A program made the position numbers and the translations under genes. Shown piece after piece: positions 9,372 through 18,653 of a stretch of DNA of 64,000 bases; the first letter of the stretch is position 1, and each line of letters begins with the position of its first letter. The notes below the pieces were generated by a model, which saw only the letters and a program-made list of their open reading frames with translations, did not search any database and was not told the origin of the DNA. Source of the stretch: an uncultured Pseudomonadales bacterium (GTDB lineage Bacteria; Pseudomonadota; Gammaproteobacteria; Pseudomonadales; Cellvibrionaceae); the NCBI GenBank assembly GCA_947489425.1, contig CANLDL010000003.1:310001-374000 (forward strand), in the 5' to 3' direction.

Positions 9372-10715
9372 TTAGCTCTCCCTAATAGCCCAAAATTGTA
9401 TTTCAAGTCCTGGGAATTCCCCCGGTATATGGAATGCAAAGCCCGCACTTTTAGCAGCCAATAACTCACGCCATTCGGTGCTGCTACGATCCATCTGAAA
9501 ATAAGTAAAGCCCGCGTGATAAGGTAGCTGCTGTGGTGCAACAGGTAGCGTGCGGAAGGGAATACCTGGTAGCTGAAGGCTAACTAAGTCGTTAAGTTTT
9601 TCTAAAGAACCTACTTTAGCCTGCTGCATAAACAGCATTTGCAGTTGTGATAACTCCATACTGGCTTTAACAGCAATGACAAAATCGCTATGAGTGATCA
9701 ATGCGTTATCGTGTACTGGTGCAGTCCATTTAGCATGGCCATGATCAAGCAACACAATCGGCACTGCACGCGGGCTAGCAAGTGAACCTAGTGCTTGACG
9801 TAATAGTTGCTCCAAAGGCTTAAAGGACTCCCAGAGCTCTCTATGATTGTAGGCTGGAAAATCCGCAGGTAATCGGCTCTCTACCTGAAACGTTGCCAAC
9901 TCACCACAGGCTTGCGCCAATGCTTGATAGAGCCTTTCTGGATGTAGAGATGGCAAGCTATACATATGCTGAAATTCTGGATACATACGGTTTAGCGCCT
10001 GTAACAACATAAAGTCACTAACATCTGCAACGCCCGCTTGCTCTGGTGAACCTATACGCTCTGCTAGTTGGCGAGCTCGCCCTTGCATCAGACCACTGGC
10101 TTCATTCAGCAGGCGTTTAAGTCCAGGAATGGCGGCAATAGAAAGGCTAGTTGGGTAGAAATTTTCTTCAAGGATTAATCGATTATTTTCATCTCGACCT
10201 TTAATTTTTGCGATAGGCAAAGTGCTATAAGCACTGAGATCTTCGCTACCCAACATAAGCTTTGGTTTGAGAGTCGCTAGCTCTATATCTTGCAAGGTTC
10301 CTTCTCGCGAATGAACATCTTTAACTTGGTTGTGTTCAACAGCATAACGCGCTTTGTTATGAGAGTCGGGCCACATAACTTCTTGAACACTTTCGTTGCT
10401 AATAGGCAAAGCTAAATAGACAACTTGGTTATCGAGCCTAACATCGTTAACCGCCAATGGATCCAGCGGGCCGGTATCACTCGGAATATTAAAACATGTA
10501 CCGTCGGGCATAACGCCACGCGCTCGCACGATGACTAAAGCACCAGAGTTTAAGGTATTTTCATCAAACTCAATCTCGGTTAGGCCATACATAAACGGCA
10601 GACTTTTATCTATGCGCTGGTTTGTGTGACTTTCAAGGTAACGACTTTCTTGTTGGAAATGTTGTGGGCGAATAAATAGCCCTTCGTTCCACACAATGCG
10701 TTTGTTATCATTCAC
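9372..10715 (-). CDS. tssK: T6SS baseplate protein TssK
   Basis: A 447-aa soluble protein with the family N terminus IVWNEGLFIRPQHFQQ. The length is normal for TssK (about 440-450). TssK is the trimeric adaptor that links the phage-like wedge (TssE/F/G) to the membrane complex. Its start overlaps the tssJ stop by 4 nt, and its end abuts tssL, so translation is probably coupled across tssJ-tssK-tssL. No unusual features were seen. Confidence 0.95.
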   Translation of the reverse strand: MNDNKRIVWNEGLFIRPQHFQQESRYLESHTNQRIDKSLPFMYGLTEIEFDENTLNSGALVIVRARGVMPDGTCFNIPSDTGPLDPLAVNDVRLDNQVVYLALPISNESVQEVMWPDSHNKARYAVEHNQVKDVHSREGTLQDIELATLKPKLMLGSEDLSAYSTLPIAKIKGRDENNRLILEENFYPTSLSIAAIPGLKRLLNEASGLMQGRARQLAERIGSPEQAGVADVSDFMLLQALNRMYPEFQHMYSLPSLHPERLYQALAQACGELATFQVESRLPADFPAYNHRELWESFKPLEQLLRQALGSLASPRAVPIVLLDHGHAKWTAPVHDNALITHSDFVIAVKASMELSQLQMLFMQQAKVGSLEKLNDLVSLQLPGIPFRTLPVAPQQLPYHAGFTYFQMDRSSTEWRELLAAKSAGFAFHIPGEFPGLEIQFWAIRES

Positions 10716-11374
10716 TGAAATTCTTCCTGTGTTGTTAGTTCTACTGCCGTTTCGTCCAAGTGAATAAACAATGCAATTTTTTCACCTGTGGCATCAATTC
10801 TTATCACGCTCTTCCACTGCGCATTCGCGTAATCGTGGTAAGAGGCTGCGACTGCAATAAATTTTGTGTCTTTTTCTATTTCAACGGCTTCGATAAATTT
10901 ATATTCATTGGGCACCATCATGTAATCATCATGCTTGATATAACTAGTGCTCAATGTCTTTTTCATATTTTCAAATAAATTTTCAAAATCCGCCTGTAAA
11001 ATAAGGCTGTTTTCTTTTAATTGAAATACTTTAAAAAATATAGGTGTAGCTTGCGCTTCGCTGCTTACCTCGTCACTTTTAAGTAATTCAGAAGCATTAT
11101 CTGCATTGGCTTTTATAAGCTCGTCCACATCAGTCGTATCATCAAGCCGGTCTACTAATACAATTTTTGTTTGGTCATTTTCGTAGTTATTAAATGTATT
11201 GGGGTTTACTTTTTTATCCGCTTTTATACTGACACTGATAACTGTTGGCCGATCGCTTGGCTCACCAATAGGAATAGACGGATCTTTTATTACCTTCCAT
11301 GTTTTAGAAAGAACCTTGCCTGTCGAGCACCCACTCAACAGCATGATGAGCGAGGCCACAATGATTGCTTTCAT
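10712..11374 (-). CDS. tssJ: T6SS outer-membrane lipoprotein TssJ
   Basis: A 220-aa lipoprotein. The signal peptide ends in a lipobox LLSGC with the lipidated Cys at residue 16. A beta-rich region begins around PTVISVSIKADKKVNPN. TssJ anchors TssM to the outer membrane. It is somewhat longer than the roughly 150-190 residues usual for the family; an acidic insert around residues 77-105 accounts for some of this. It overlaps tagH and tssK by 4 nt each. Sequence similarity is weak apart from the lipobox, so the assignment rests partly on its place between tagH and tssK. Confidence 0.88.
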   Translation of the reverse strand: MKAIIVASLIMLLSGCSTGKVLSKTWKVIKDPSIPIGEPSDRPTVISVSIKADKKVNPNTFNNYENDQTKIVLVDRLDDTTDVDELIKANADNASELLKSDEVSSEAQATPIFFKVFQLKENSLILQADFENLFENMKKTLSTSYIKHDDYMMVPNEYKFIEAVEIEKDTKFIAVAASYHDYANAQWKSVIRIDATGEKIALFIHLDETAVELTTQEEFQ

Positions 11375-12753
11375 GACGACACTCTCTCGCTGTTGCCACG
11401 CATTGCTCGATCATAATTTTGCTCAAATACTTCCCAAAACATTTTTTCAAGACCGCTTTGTCTACTAGACATTAACTCTTCAAAATATTTTTTATACATT
11501 TCCCAAGCATCAACACTTTCACCATCTGCTTTACGATAAGAGGCAAAACGTCCTTCAAGATTTTGTGGTGACAGCGCTTCGAGCACTTGCCAAAGCCCTT
11601 GCTGTATTGCCGTGACAATTGCAGCTTGGTTATTTTTAATACTTGCCATGCTTTCTGCAATTGCAGCCTCTGGCGACAAATAAACCGCGCTACGCTTTGT
11701 TGAAAATAAACGCTGTGATGTTTCGCCGTAGTCCATTCCCATACGCAACGGATTATCTTCTATAGGGTGATAACTGCGCCCCAGTAAAGAAATATTGGCA
11801 GGGCCATTTTGTTCTGCTTGATAAAGCGCTAACAAACCTTCAATAGCCGCCTTTACTGCAAGACCAACATCACCCGAGAACTGATGTGCCTGTGTAGGCT
11901 CCATAGGCTCTGATGCCAATTCCATTGCCGCTGTTAACGGCGCGTTAGTTAAATGACTGGCTTGAAATTCAGAATCACTTATTGATGTTTTAGCATCGAT
12001 AGTGTTATCGACTGCTTGTTGCACGTGGGCACCTGTTTGAATATCCATTGTTTGAGTTACCTTTTTTTCAGAGGGGCGTAAGTGTTCATTTGAGGACAAG
12101 CTAATTGCTTCTTGCATGCTATTACCAACATCAGCAACGCTTGCTAAAGAGGTAGATGAAACTTCATGTGTATCGGCTAAGACCGGATGGCGACGCGCTA
12201 TGGTGTCTTCATCTTCTTGGCCTTTTAAGAGCACGGACAATGCATTGGCCGTTTTTGGTTTTTCTAGCAGATCGTTAAGTGGGTTACTAGTCTCTTCATT
12301 TTTTTCACCGCCCAACTGTTTGTAATCAAGGCTGCGAGTGAGTCGATCTAATTCGTTTTCTTTGGTAAAGAGTTGGCCCAAATCCAGTTTACGAATATGA
12401 TCGACTCCAATACTTTTTGCGTAACCGTCTTCGTCAATCATTACTTCGACGCGATACTTACCTATGCGAATTTGGTCACCATCGTTAATGGCAACTACTT
12501 CCATTCGCCCAAGTGGATCGGCATGGCGATTGATATAAGTCTTACCACACAAATCAATCATGACGTATTTTCCGTCAAGCACTTGTATACAAGCGTGTTG
12601 TCCCTTTACCGAGCCAAAAGCATCGTATAGTTTCCAATCGACAGTACCGCTACCTATCGTCATGCTTTGAGCTTGCAAGCTATAGGATGGTGAGGAGCCA
12701 TGGGTTAATTGCTCGGGGTTCGTGACATTTAAAAATAACGGTGGCAATGACAT
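11371..12753 (-). CDS. tagH: T6SS FHA-domain protein TagH (Fha/ImpI)
   Basis: A 460-aa protein with an N-terminal forkhead-associated fold (about 25-115), seen in VKGQHACI, the IDLCGKTYIN strand and GDQIRIGKYRVEV. A long variable linker (about 130-310) follows. A C-terminal TagH region includes MGMDYGETSQRLFSTKR and ends in FEQNYDRAM. FHA domains bind phosphothreonine, so this protein suggests Ser/Thr kinase (PpkA) control. No kinase or phosphatase gene is in the window, though one may lie beyond tssM. The start shares one base with the tssG stop. Confidence 0.9.
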   Translation of the reverse strand: MSLPPLFLNVTNPEQLTHGSSPSYSLQAQSMTIGSGTVDWKLYDAFGSVKGQHACIQVLDGKYVMIDLCGKTYINRHADPLGRMEVVAINDGDQIRIGKYRVEVMIDEDGYAKSIGVDHIRKLDLGQLFTKENELDRLTRSLDYKQLGGEKNEETSNPLNDLLEKPKTANALSVLLKGQEDEDTIARRHPVLADTHEVSSTSLASVADVGNSMQEAISLSSNEHLRPSEKKVTQTMDIQTGAHVQQAVDNTIDAKTSISDSEFQASHLTNAPLTAAMELASEPMEPTQAHQFSGDVGLAVKAAIEGLLALYQAEQNGPANISLLGRSYHPIEDNPLRMGMDYGETSQRLFSTKRSAVYLSPEAAIAESMASIKNNQAAIVTAIQQGLWQVLEALSPQNLEGRFASYRKADGESVDAWEMYKKYFEELMSSRQSGLEKMFWEVFEQNYDRAMRGNSERVSS

Positions 12754-13775
12754 TACTGGCCTCCACTAATGCTAACGAGAGTTTCATGCCCAAGGGAAAC
12801 CTCACCCAAGAATGTTGTCCAGCCTAGATGCGAGCCTTTTTTCTCATCTAAAGTAAATGGAGGAACTTCATCATGGAGTAAACCAAGCTCAAGATCGTAA
12901 GCTAATTGATCACGCAATAAGAAAGCTAAAAGAGCGCGTAATTGTTTATAGGTATCTCCCGAAGGCAAAAAATCACGGTAACGTTGCTGGCTCAAAGATT
13001 TGATAGAGACAATAAATTTGGAATTTGGCGTAAGTACTCTGTCGCCTGCAACGAAGTTATCCCCGAGCGTAATGTTGGCGACTGCGAGCTTATTCATTTG
13101 TTGTTTGGGGACGTCGACATAACGCTCGACCCACTCCCTGATACTCACATGCTTTAAGCTAAAACAATGAGCAACGATACCACTGACCATAGAAGGCGCT
13201 CGGCTACGTGTTGCAATCATGCCGATATAAGTCAGCATTCGACTCCATGGCAGCGGGGTATCGCCACGCAAAGCCTCATCATTCATGCCGATTAATGAAT
13301 AAACATATTGCGAAAAGCGATCCTCAGCATTGGACTCAAAGCGAACAGAATAACGGTACTTTCTCCACGCACGGTGCAATAATGTAATAAGGCGATGATT
13401 GAAAAAGTTTAAAAAAGGTACGCGAACTCCATGGTCTTGCTCCATAGGCTCACAGGCCAACTCATCCAGATAATGTCTAGGCAAAGGGGAACTGCTACCT
13501 TGCAAACCCATGAAGGCGATCTGAATAAAATAGTTTTCTACGCCATCAACCGACTCAACTCCTGCATCTAATACGTCTGTTCTCGGAAAACCCAATTCGG
13601 GGCTAACCTCGTAACGGATTAGTTCATCCTTTGGATAAAGGTCATAAGGCTTTTCTAAACTTTTATTGTTAACCTTATATAAGCGCTCTACGAGCTGAAA
13701 GAATGCCGTAGAACGCGCCTCACCCAGAACCTGATGACTCAGATCACTGGCTGCTTTCCCTGCTCTAACGGCCAT
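12753..13775 (-). CDS. tssG: T6SS baseplate protein TssG
   Basis: A 340-aa protein typical of TssG (VasB/ImpH). Family landmarks include FFQLVERLYK near the N terminus, YFIQIAFMGLQGSSSPLPRHY and FFNHRLITLLHRAWRKYRY. With TssF and TssE it forms the T6SS baseplate wedge. The predicted start lies inside tssF, giving a 37-nt overlap in another frame; no later Met before the conserved FFQLVERLYK was seen, which supports this start. Confidence 0.94.
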   Translation of the reverse strand: MAVRAGKAASDLSHQVLGEARSTAFFQLVERLYKVNNKSLEKPYDLYPKDELIRYEVSPELGFPRTDVLDAGVESVDGVENYFIQIAFMGLQGSSSPLPRHYLDELACEPMEQDHGVRVPFLNFFNHRLITLLHRAWRKYRYSVRFESNAEDRFSQYVYSLIGMNDEALRGDTPLPWSRMLTYIGMIATRSRAPSMVSGIVAHCFSLKHVSIREWVERYVDVPKQQMNKLAVANITLGDNFVAGDRVLTPNSKFIVSIKSLSQQRYRDFLPSGDTYKQLRALLAFLLRDQLAYDLELGLLHDEVPPFTLDEKKGSHLGWTTFLGEVSLGHETLVSISGGQ

Positions 13776-15565
13776 TCATAAACCTCATTATTTCCTAAGT
13801 TACATACTTTTAACTGGTGAAAAGAATTAATACTGCTATAAAGTGAAAAGAACTGAGCCAACACAGAGCCAAACAGATAGACCTCTCCGTGGCATAAAAA
13901 ACCTCCTGGGTTAATGTTTAATGTGCTCTCCATACCCCTGATAGGAAACCCTTTAATCAAGCGGTCAATAGGGTTTGTTTCAATTGATTTGAGCCCATCC
14001 ATACGCTGTTTCGTCTGGCGCTCGCTTTGCACATCGTGATGACCAACAAAATCATAACAACGTAAAATATTTTTTAGCGGTTCGATCTCTAATAGCGAAA
14101 GATAGTTAAGCGCTAAATTAGAGATCAGCGACCAATGCAGCTCTGAGTCTAGTATCGGTGGATAATTTTTTGTGGGCTCAGTGATGTTAGTAAAATCAAC
14201 AAAGGGAGGGGTATCTTCTGTAGATACAGAAACATCACCCACTTTTAACATCGAGGGTAAATCAGCATTAGTACACAACATAGAAACACTGATCGTTTCT
14301 TCCTTATCGACCCAGTCATGCTCATCACTTCGCGTAAAAGCAATACTATGTATACTTTCGCCATTCAATACCGAGGGCTTTATCGATACTTTGTAATAAA
14401 GCGAATCGTGCTGGTTTTCTCGCTCAATTTCATGCTGAAACGACTCAAAGGGGAAATAGGTTCTTTTGCCTTTTTTAAAGGCAACATCCTCTGCATTCTT
14501 TACGCTAGAATTTTGCGACATAGCGCTTTCGACACGCTCAACAGAAAATATATCGTATACTCTATCGGCATTGCCGGCTGGCATCAGCGAGTACTTTATC
14601 CGCTTGCCATCTACAACGATTGGCTCTGCGCTGTGTTTGAAAAGATTGACCGCAGGCACACAATAGAGAGAAAAGTCATGTTCTCTGATGACTGTTCCAC
14701 TTGGCATGGCATAGTTGAAGTTAAAATTAATTGTAGCTTCTTCTGACTCAACTCCCATCCAGAGAGATGATAAATTATTCAAGCGAAAGAAATAAAATGC
14801 CTGTTGAAAACCAAGGAACTCCTGAATAATTCGATAACCATCAAATACATTTTCAGGGTAAGGAAGTAGCGCGTCCTCTGGAGAGAACCCAAGCGGCTGA
14901 ATATTTTGCAGAGGAATAGACCTAGTTTCATCACCGATGACTACTTCGATAGAATCGAGGTAACGAAACAACCAAAGGTAAGTAGTAAGTGCAGTGTGCG
15001 GCTCACCACTTAAAAATATATCTAGCTCATTACAACCTGCTGTATAAAGCGGTTGATCATGTATTGTCTTTAGTGACAACGAGAGCACTGTTTTTTCTCT
15101 GCTATGAGATTCTTGAATACCTGATATTTCTATTGGGTAGATATTGCAGTCGCGAGACGTATGAAAAAGGCATGGTGCAGAATTACCATCACCAATTTCG
15201 ACGGGTTTAGATGAAAGCATAGTATTTTTATCTATGCATTTTTTTGCATCGACTGTACCAACTTTTGGCGTAAACTTTATCATCGTGACCGATGGTAATG
15301 GTCGAAGATAATTTGGCCACAAAAGATTAAGTAAAGAGTGTGTTAGCTCAGGCAGGTCATCATCTATTTTTTGATGCAATCTCGCCGACAAAAAAGAAAA
15401 ACCCTCCAGTAGGCGCTCTACGTCTGGGTCAGAAGATTTTTCAGATAAAAATGGAGCTATCTGTGGGTAACGTTCGGAAAACACCTTCCCTTGTAGACGT
15501 AAAAACTCTAATTCATCGCGATAGAGCTTTTGCAAGTCGTCTTTTATCATCATTGATATTGCCAA
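13739..15565 (-). CDS. tssF: T6SS baseplate protein TssF
   Basis: A 608-aa protein (VasA/ImpG) with the characteristic N terminus LQKLYRDELEFLRLQGKVF and the segment DPDVERLLEGFSFLSARLHQKIDDDLPELTHSLLNLLWP. The length is usual for TssF. It forms the core of the baseplate wedge with two TssF per TssG. The start is either the first ATG or the internal MMIKDD four codons later. It overlaps tssG by 37 nt and lies 44 nt downstream of tssE. Confidence 0.95.
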   Translation of the reverse strand: MAISMMIKDDLQKLYRDELEFLRLQGKVFSERYPQIAPFLSEKSSDPDVERLLEGFSFLSARLHQKIDDDLPELTHSLLNLLWPNYLRPLPSVTMIKFTPKVGTVDAKKCIDKNTMLSSKPVEIGDGNSAPCLFHTSRDCNIYPIEISGIQESHSREKTVLSLSLKTIHDQPLYTAGCNELDIFLSGEPHTALTTYLWLFRYLDSIEVVIGDETRSIPLQNIQPLGFSPEDALLPYPENVFDGYRIIQEFLGFQQAFYFFRLNNLSSLWMGVESEEATINFNFNYAMPSGTVIREHDFSLYCVPAVNLFKHSAEPIVVDGKRIKYSLMPAGNADRVYDIFSVERVESAMSQNSSVKNAEDVAFKKGKRTYFPFESFQHEIERENQHDSLYYKVSIKPSVLNGESIHSIAFTRSDEHDWVDKEETISVSMLCTNADLPSMLKVGDVSVSTEDTPPFVDFTNITEPTKNYPPILDSELHWSLISNLALNYLSLLEIEPLKNILRCYDFVGHHDVQSERQTKQRMDGLKSIETNPIDRLIKGFPIRGMESTLNINPGGFLCHGEVYLFGSVLAQFFSLYSSINSFHQLKVCNLGNNEVYEWPLEQGKQPVI

Positions 15566-15609
15566 TCCTGTGCCAATTTACTACTAATATAAACGTTACA
15601 ATAATAAAC

Positions 15610-16035
15610 TTATGAAGATATCTGCCACTGCGATCGATACTGATCAACAGCCATAGCAAATGTAATTTTCTCGTACTTATTATCGACAAGTGTTAAACCA
15701 TCGATAATAAACTTTAACTCTAAAGGCTGATCAATATTGGCCTCATAGCGAATGCTGACAATCTTCACCCGAGGCTCAAAATTATTAATGGTGTTTTTGA
15801 TATCAGCAGAGATAATAGAAACCATATCCTTAGTCCCTATCGCCGCATCGTTAAAATCATCCAAGCCAAAATCTGGGACGCAAAGAGACGACCCCTTACG
15901 CGCATTAAGAAGTTGCTTAATATGCTGCTTAATAGAATTGGCTTTACGATTGATGCGCTCCGTGCTATCTAAACGCCGCCTAGAAGGCGGCGCATTATTT
16001 AGTCGGTCAAAAAAACCTCCAAATTGTTGTTTCAT
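15610..16035 (-). CDS. tssE: T6SS baseplate protein TssE (gp25-like)
   Basis: A 141-aa protein of the phage gp25-like family. The core includes SIKQHIKQLLNARKGSSLCVPDFGLDDFND, followed by NTINNFEPRVKIVSIRYE. TssE initiates sheath polymerisation at the baseplate. Length and position between tssC and tssF are as expected. There is a 15-nt gap to tssC. Confidence 0.94.
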   Translation of the reverse strand: MKQQFGGFFDRLNNAPPSRRRLDSTERINRKANSIKQHIKQLLNARKGSSLCVPDFGLDDFNDAAIGTKDMVSIISADIKNTINNFEPRVKIVSIRYEANIDQPLELKFIIDGLTLVDNKYEKITFAMAVDQYRSQWQISS

Positions 16036-16050
16036 GACCCACCAACTCCA

Positions 16051-17526
16051 TTAGTCCTTATCGAGCTTACCAACCAAAGATAACTCGAAAGTCGCGCCCA
16101 TATATTTGAAATGTGGACGTACAGCCAAGGTAACACTGTACCAACCTGGATCACCCTCAACATCATTTACTTCAATGCTAGCGGCACGTAAAGGCCTGCG
16201 ACTACGCACTTCTGCTGGTGGATTCTCTTGGTCAGCCACATACTGCTTGATCCAGTTATTAAGTTCACGCTCAAGGTCTTGACGCTCTTTCCAGCTACCA
16301 ATTTCTTCACGCTGTAGAACTTTAATATAGTGAGCTAAGCGGTTAATAATGAACATATAAGGCAGTTGAGTACCTAACTTGTAGTTAGTCTGCGCTTCTA
16401 AGCCTTCTTTAGTTTTTGCAAAAGTCTTAGGTAGCTGCACAGAGTTTGCCGAGAAGAACGCTGCATTATCGCTGTCTTTTCTCATGGTTAGAGGGATAAA
16501 ACCCTCTTCAGAGATCTCGAACTCACGACGATCAGTTAGCAAAATTTCCGTAGGAATTTTCATCTCTAACTGGCCCATAGACTCATAAAGATGAACAGGT
16601 AAATCTTCTATCGCACCACCGCTTTGTGGGCCAATAATATTAGGGCACCAACGATATTTAGCAAAACTATTAGTAATAGAACTCGCCATTAAATAAGCCG
16701 TGTTACCCCACAAGAAATGATCGTGATTACCATCAACTGTCTCTTTATAAACAAATGACTTAATTGGGTTTTCAACAGGGTCATAAGGCGTACGCAATAA
16801 GAAGCGGGGCATCGTAAGACCAAGATAACGCGCGTCTTCACTTTCTCGAAGAGAGCGCCACTTAGCGAACTTAGGTGATTCAAAGTAATCTTTAATATCA
16901 TTGCGGTTAGGCAAATCAGTAAAGGAATCAACACTGAAGAAATCATGCCCAGCAGAAGAGATAAACGGAGCATGAGCCATTGCACCAACAGAGGCTAAGC
17001 TTGTCAGTAATTTTATATCCGGTGTTGATGGAGCAAATTGGTAGTTACCCACCATAACGCCATAAGGTTCGCCACCAAAAGTACCGTAGCCACCAGAGTA
17101 CACCTGTTTATAAAGGCCACTCTGCATAATTTCAGGAGCATCTTCAAAGTCTTCGAGCAGCTCTTCTTTAGTAATATGAACAAATTCCATTTTAATGTTT
17201 TCACGGAAATCAGTTCTGTCTACAAGTAGTTTTAGACCCTGCCAAGCAGACTCAAGCTGTTGTACAGCAGGATCATGAAGAATCTGATCAACATGCAAGC
17301 TGAGTTTGCGATCCAACTCCGCTATCATCATATCAACAGCCTGCTTATTAACAGGCTCTTCTTCAGTATCAGACTCTAAAAGATTAGAGATAAACGCCGC
17401 AACGCCACGCTTCGCAACACCATACTCGGCATCATCCTGGCGAATAGTTGTTTGTTGTAATATCTGATCAATTAAACCAATAGATTGCGACTGTTCAACT
17501 GGCTGCTCCAGAGTTTCAGCATCCAT
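16051..17526 (-). CDS. tssC: T6SS contractile sheath large subunit TssC (VipB)
   Basis: A 491-aa sheath protein. Landmarks include QSAWQGLKLLVD-like text (seen as LESAWQGLKLLVDRTDFREN), YGVMVGNYQF, FISSAGHDFFS and LLRTPYDP. The C terminus ends in a family-like VTLAVRPHFKYMGATFELSLVGKLD. TssC assembles with TssB into the contractile tube and is recycled by ClpV. Its ATG shares one base with the tssB stop (TAATG), indicating coupled translation of the two sheath subunits. Confidence 0.97.
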   Translation of the reverse strand: MDAETLEQPVEQSQSIGLIDQILQQTTIRQDDAEYGVAKRGVAAFISNLLESDTEEEPVNKQAVDMMIAELDRKLSLHVDQILHDPAVQQLESAWQGLKLLVDRTDFRENIKMEFVHITKEELLEDFEDAPEIMQSGLYKQVYSGGYGTFGGEPYGVMVGNYQFAPSTPDIKLLTSLASVGAMAHAPFISSAGHDFFSVDSFTDLPNRNDIKDYFESPKFAKWRSLRESEDARYLGLTMPRFLLRTPYDPVENPIKSFVYKETVDGNHDHFLWGNTAYLMASSITNSFAKYRWCPNIIGPQSGGAIEDLPVHLYESMGQLEMKIPTEILLTDRREFEISEEGFIPLTMRKDSDNAAFFSANSVQLPKTFAKTKEGLEAQTNYKLGTQLPYMFIINRLAHYIKVLQREEIGSWKERQDLERELNNWIKQYVADQENPPAEVRSRRPLRAASIEVNDVEGDPGWYSVTLAVRPHFKYMGATFELSLVGKLDKD

Positions 17527-18050
17527 TATTCTACTCCCTCTTCTGTATTTTCTTCATTGTTCATTAATTTGGAAATTTCTTCTTCCAATGCCGCTTTTGA
17601 ATCTGGACTATCAAGCAATGCTTGTAGGCCCTTACGGAATTTTGGCAAACTGCCTAAAGGCCCCTTAAGAGCTACCAATGCTTCACGAAGCTCTAGCATT
17701 TTTTTCAACTCCGGCACTTGCTTAACAATGCCGTCAGGAGAAAAATCATCTAAGCTATTTATCTTTAAAGAAACAGGCAGCACTGCATCTTCATCCATTT
17801 CGTCTGATAATTTGTTATCAATGTTGATATCGAGGCTCAAATCACTTTCGCGCATAACTGACGAAAAAGTATTTTTATCAACTCTTATTGCTTGACGCTC
17901 TTCAAGCCTTGAATCTTCACGATGACCTTTAAAGTCACCCATAACCAACATGCGAAGCGGCAATTCCACCTCAGCTTTTTGGTCTCCCGTTGCCGGAACA
18001 TATTTTATATTGATGCGCTCTTTAGGCGCGACAGAACCACTGCTAGACAT
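17526..18050 (-). CDS. tssB: T6SS contractile sheath small subunit TssB (VipA)
   Basis: A 174-aa protein with the family N terminus SVAPKERINIKYVPATGDQKAEVELP and the LRMLVMGDFKG motif. The start is the ATG ending at 18050, preceded by an AGGGAG ribosome site about 8 nt upstream. The frame runs further upstream but adds only AT-rich, non-conserved codons. The C-terminal half contains the ClpV-recognised helix region. It is the first gene of the T6SS operon. Confidence 0.96.
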   Translation of the reverse strand: MSSSGSVAPKERINIKYVPATGDQKAEVELPLRMLVMGDFKGHREDSRLEERQAIRVDKNTFSSVMRESDLSLDINIDNKLSDEMDEDAVLPVSLKINSLDDFSPDGIVKQVPELKKMLELREALVALKGPLGSLPKFRKGLQALLDSPDSKAALEEEISKLMNNEENTEEGVE

Positions 18051-18235
18051 GAACAAAACTCCCTTAAATTTGTTATGACAGGACTTTTTATCAACCTTGA
18101 AAAAGTCAATAAAACAATCTGATGTATTGAAGCGAGCGGAGTATAGCAAATGAAACAAAATACAAACAAGGTTATTTTTTAATATATTATTTTTTAAAAA
18201 ATCCAAAATAAAATTGAACTTTTTCAATATTTTTC

Positions 18236-18252
18236 AGCACTCGACAAACCAA
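18236..18252 (-). promoter_or_regulatory. Candidate sigma-54 (-24/-12) promoter for the T6SS operon
   Basis: Read on the minus strand the site is TTGGTTTGTCGAGTGCT. GG and GC are separated by exactly 10 nt, the required RpoN spacing, and TTGG and TGCT match the consensus ends; the CACG after TTGG does not match. Transcription would begin near 18225 and give a leader of about 175 nt before tssB. The operon encodes VasH, a sigma-54 activator, which supports the call. It rests on eye matching only. Confidence 0.5.
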
Positions 18253-18563
18253 TAACCTCAAATTTGACATGGCTTTTTCAAACAAAACAACAACAAACTA
18301 AACCATTGTTTTTAAAGATTTTTTTATAAAAATAAAAAATAACTGCAACATCATATTAATATTCAACCAAACAAAGCAATAAATAATAAAGCATTAAAAA
18401 TAACAATTAAAAACACAGTATTTAAAACTTAAAAAATTATTTAAACCAAACAAAGCAAAATATAAAAAATTTTATTTATATTACTCATAAAAATTCTTTT
18501 ATATGCTAAAAAAATAAGCAAATTAAAATTTAATTAAGGCATAATAAGAAAACTCCAAGGATT

Positions 18564-18653
18564 ATGGACTTCCTCAAAAATGCATACCACTTATCTCTTC
18601 TGGTTCAAAAAAGCTCTCGAATAAGTTTCGATCATTTATTAAGCGAAACATAA
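18564..18653 (+). CDS. Possible 29-aa small ORF upstream of vasL
   Basis: An ATG preceded by AAGGA at 4 nt spacing opens a 29-codon frame (starts MDFLKNAYHLSLL, ends in LLSET). It is not recognisably related to any family and is not in frame with vasL. The Shine-Dalgarno match and more balanced composition than its surroundings are the only support. It could be a leader peptide or chance. Confidence 0.2.
   Translation: MDFLKNAYHLSLLVQKSSRISFDHLLSET

Noticed and set aside
14318..14746. 142-codon plus-strand frame inside tssF
   Set aside because: It is antisense to a conserved TssF region and has no family resemblance.
17526..18227. A longer tssB starting at 18227
   Set aside because: The extension is AT-rich and not conserved. 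The ATG ending at 18050 has a good AGGGAG ribosome site and matches known TssB starts.
18264..18295. TTGACA as a sigma-70 -35 element on the plus strand
   Set aside because: No TATAAT-like -10 lies 16-18 nt downstream.
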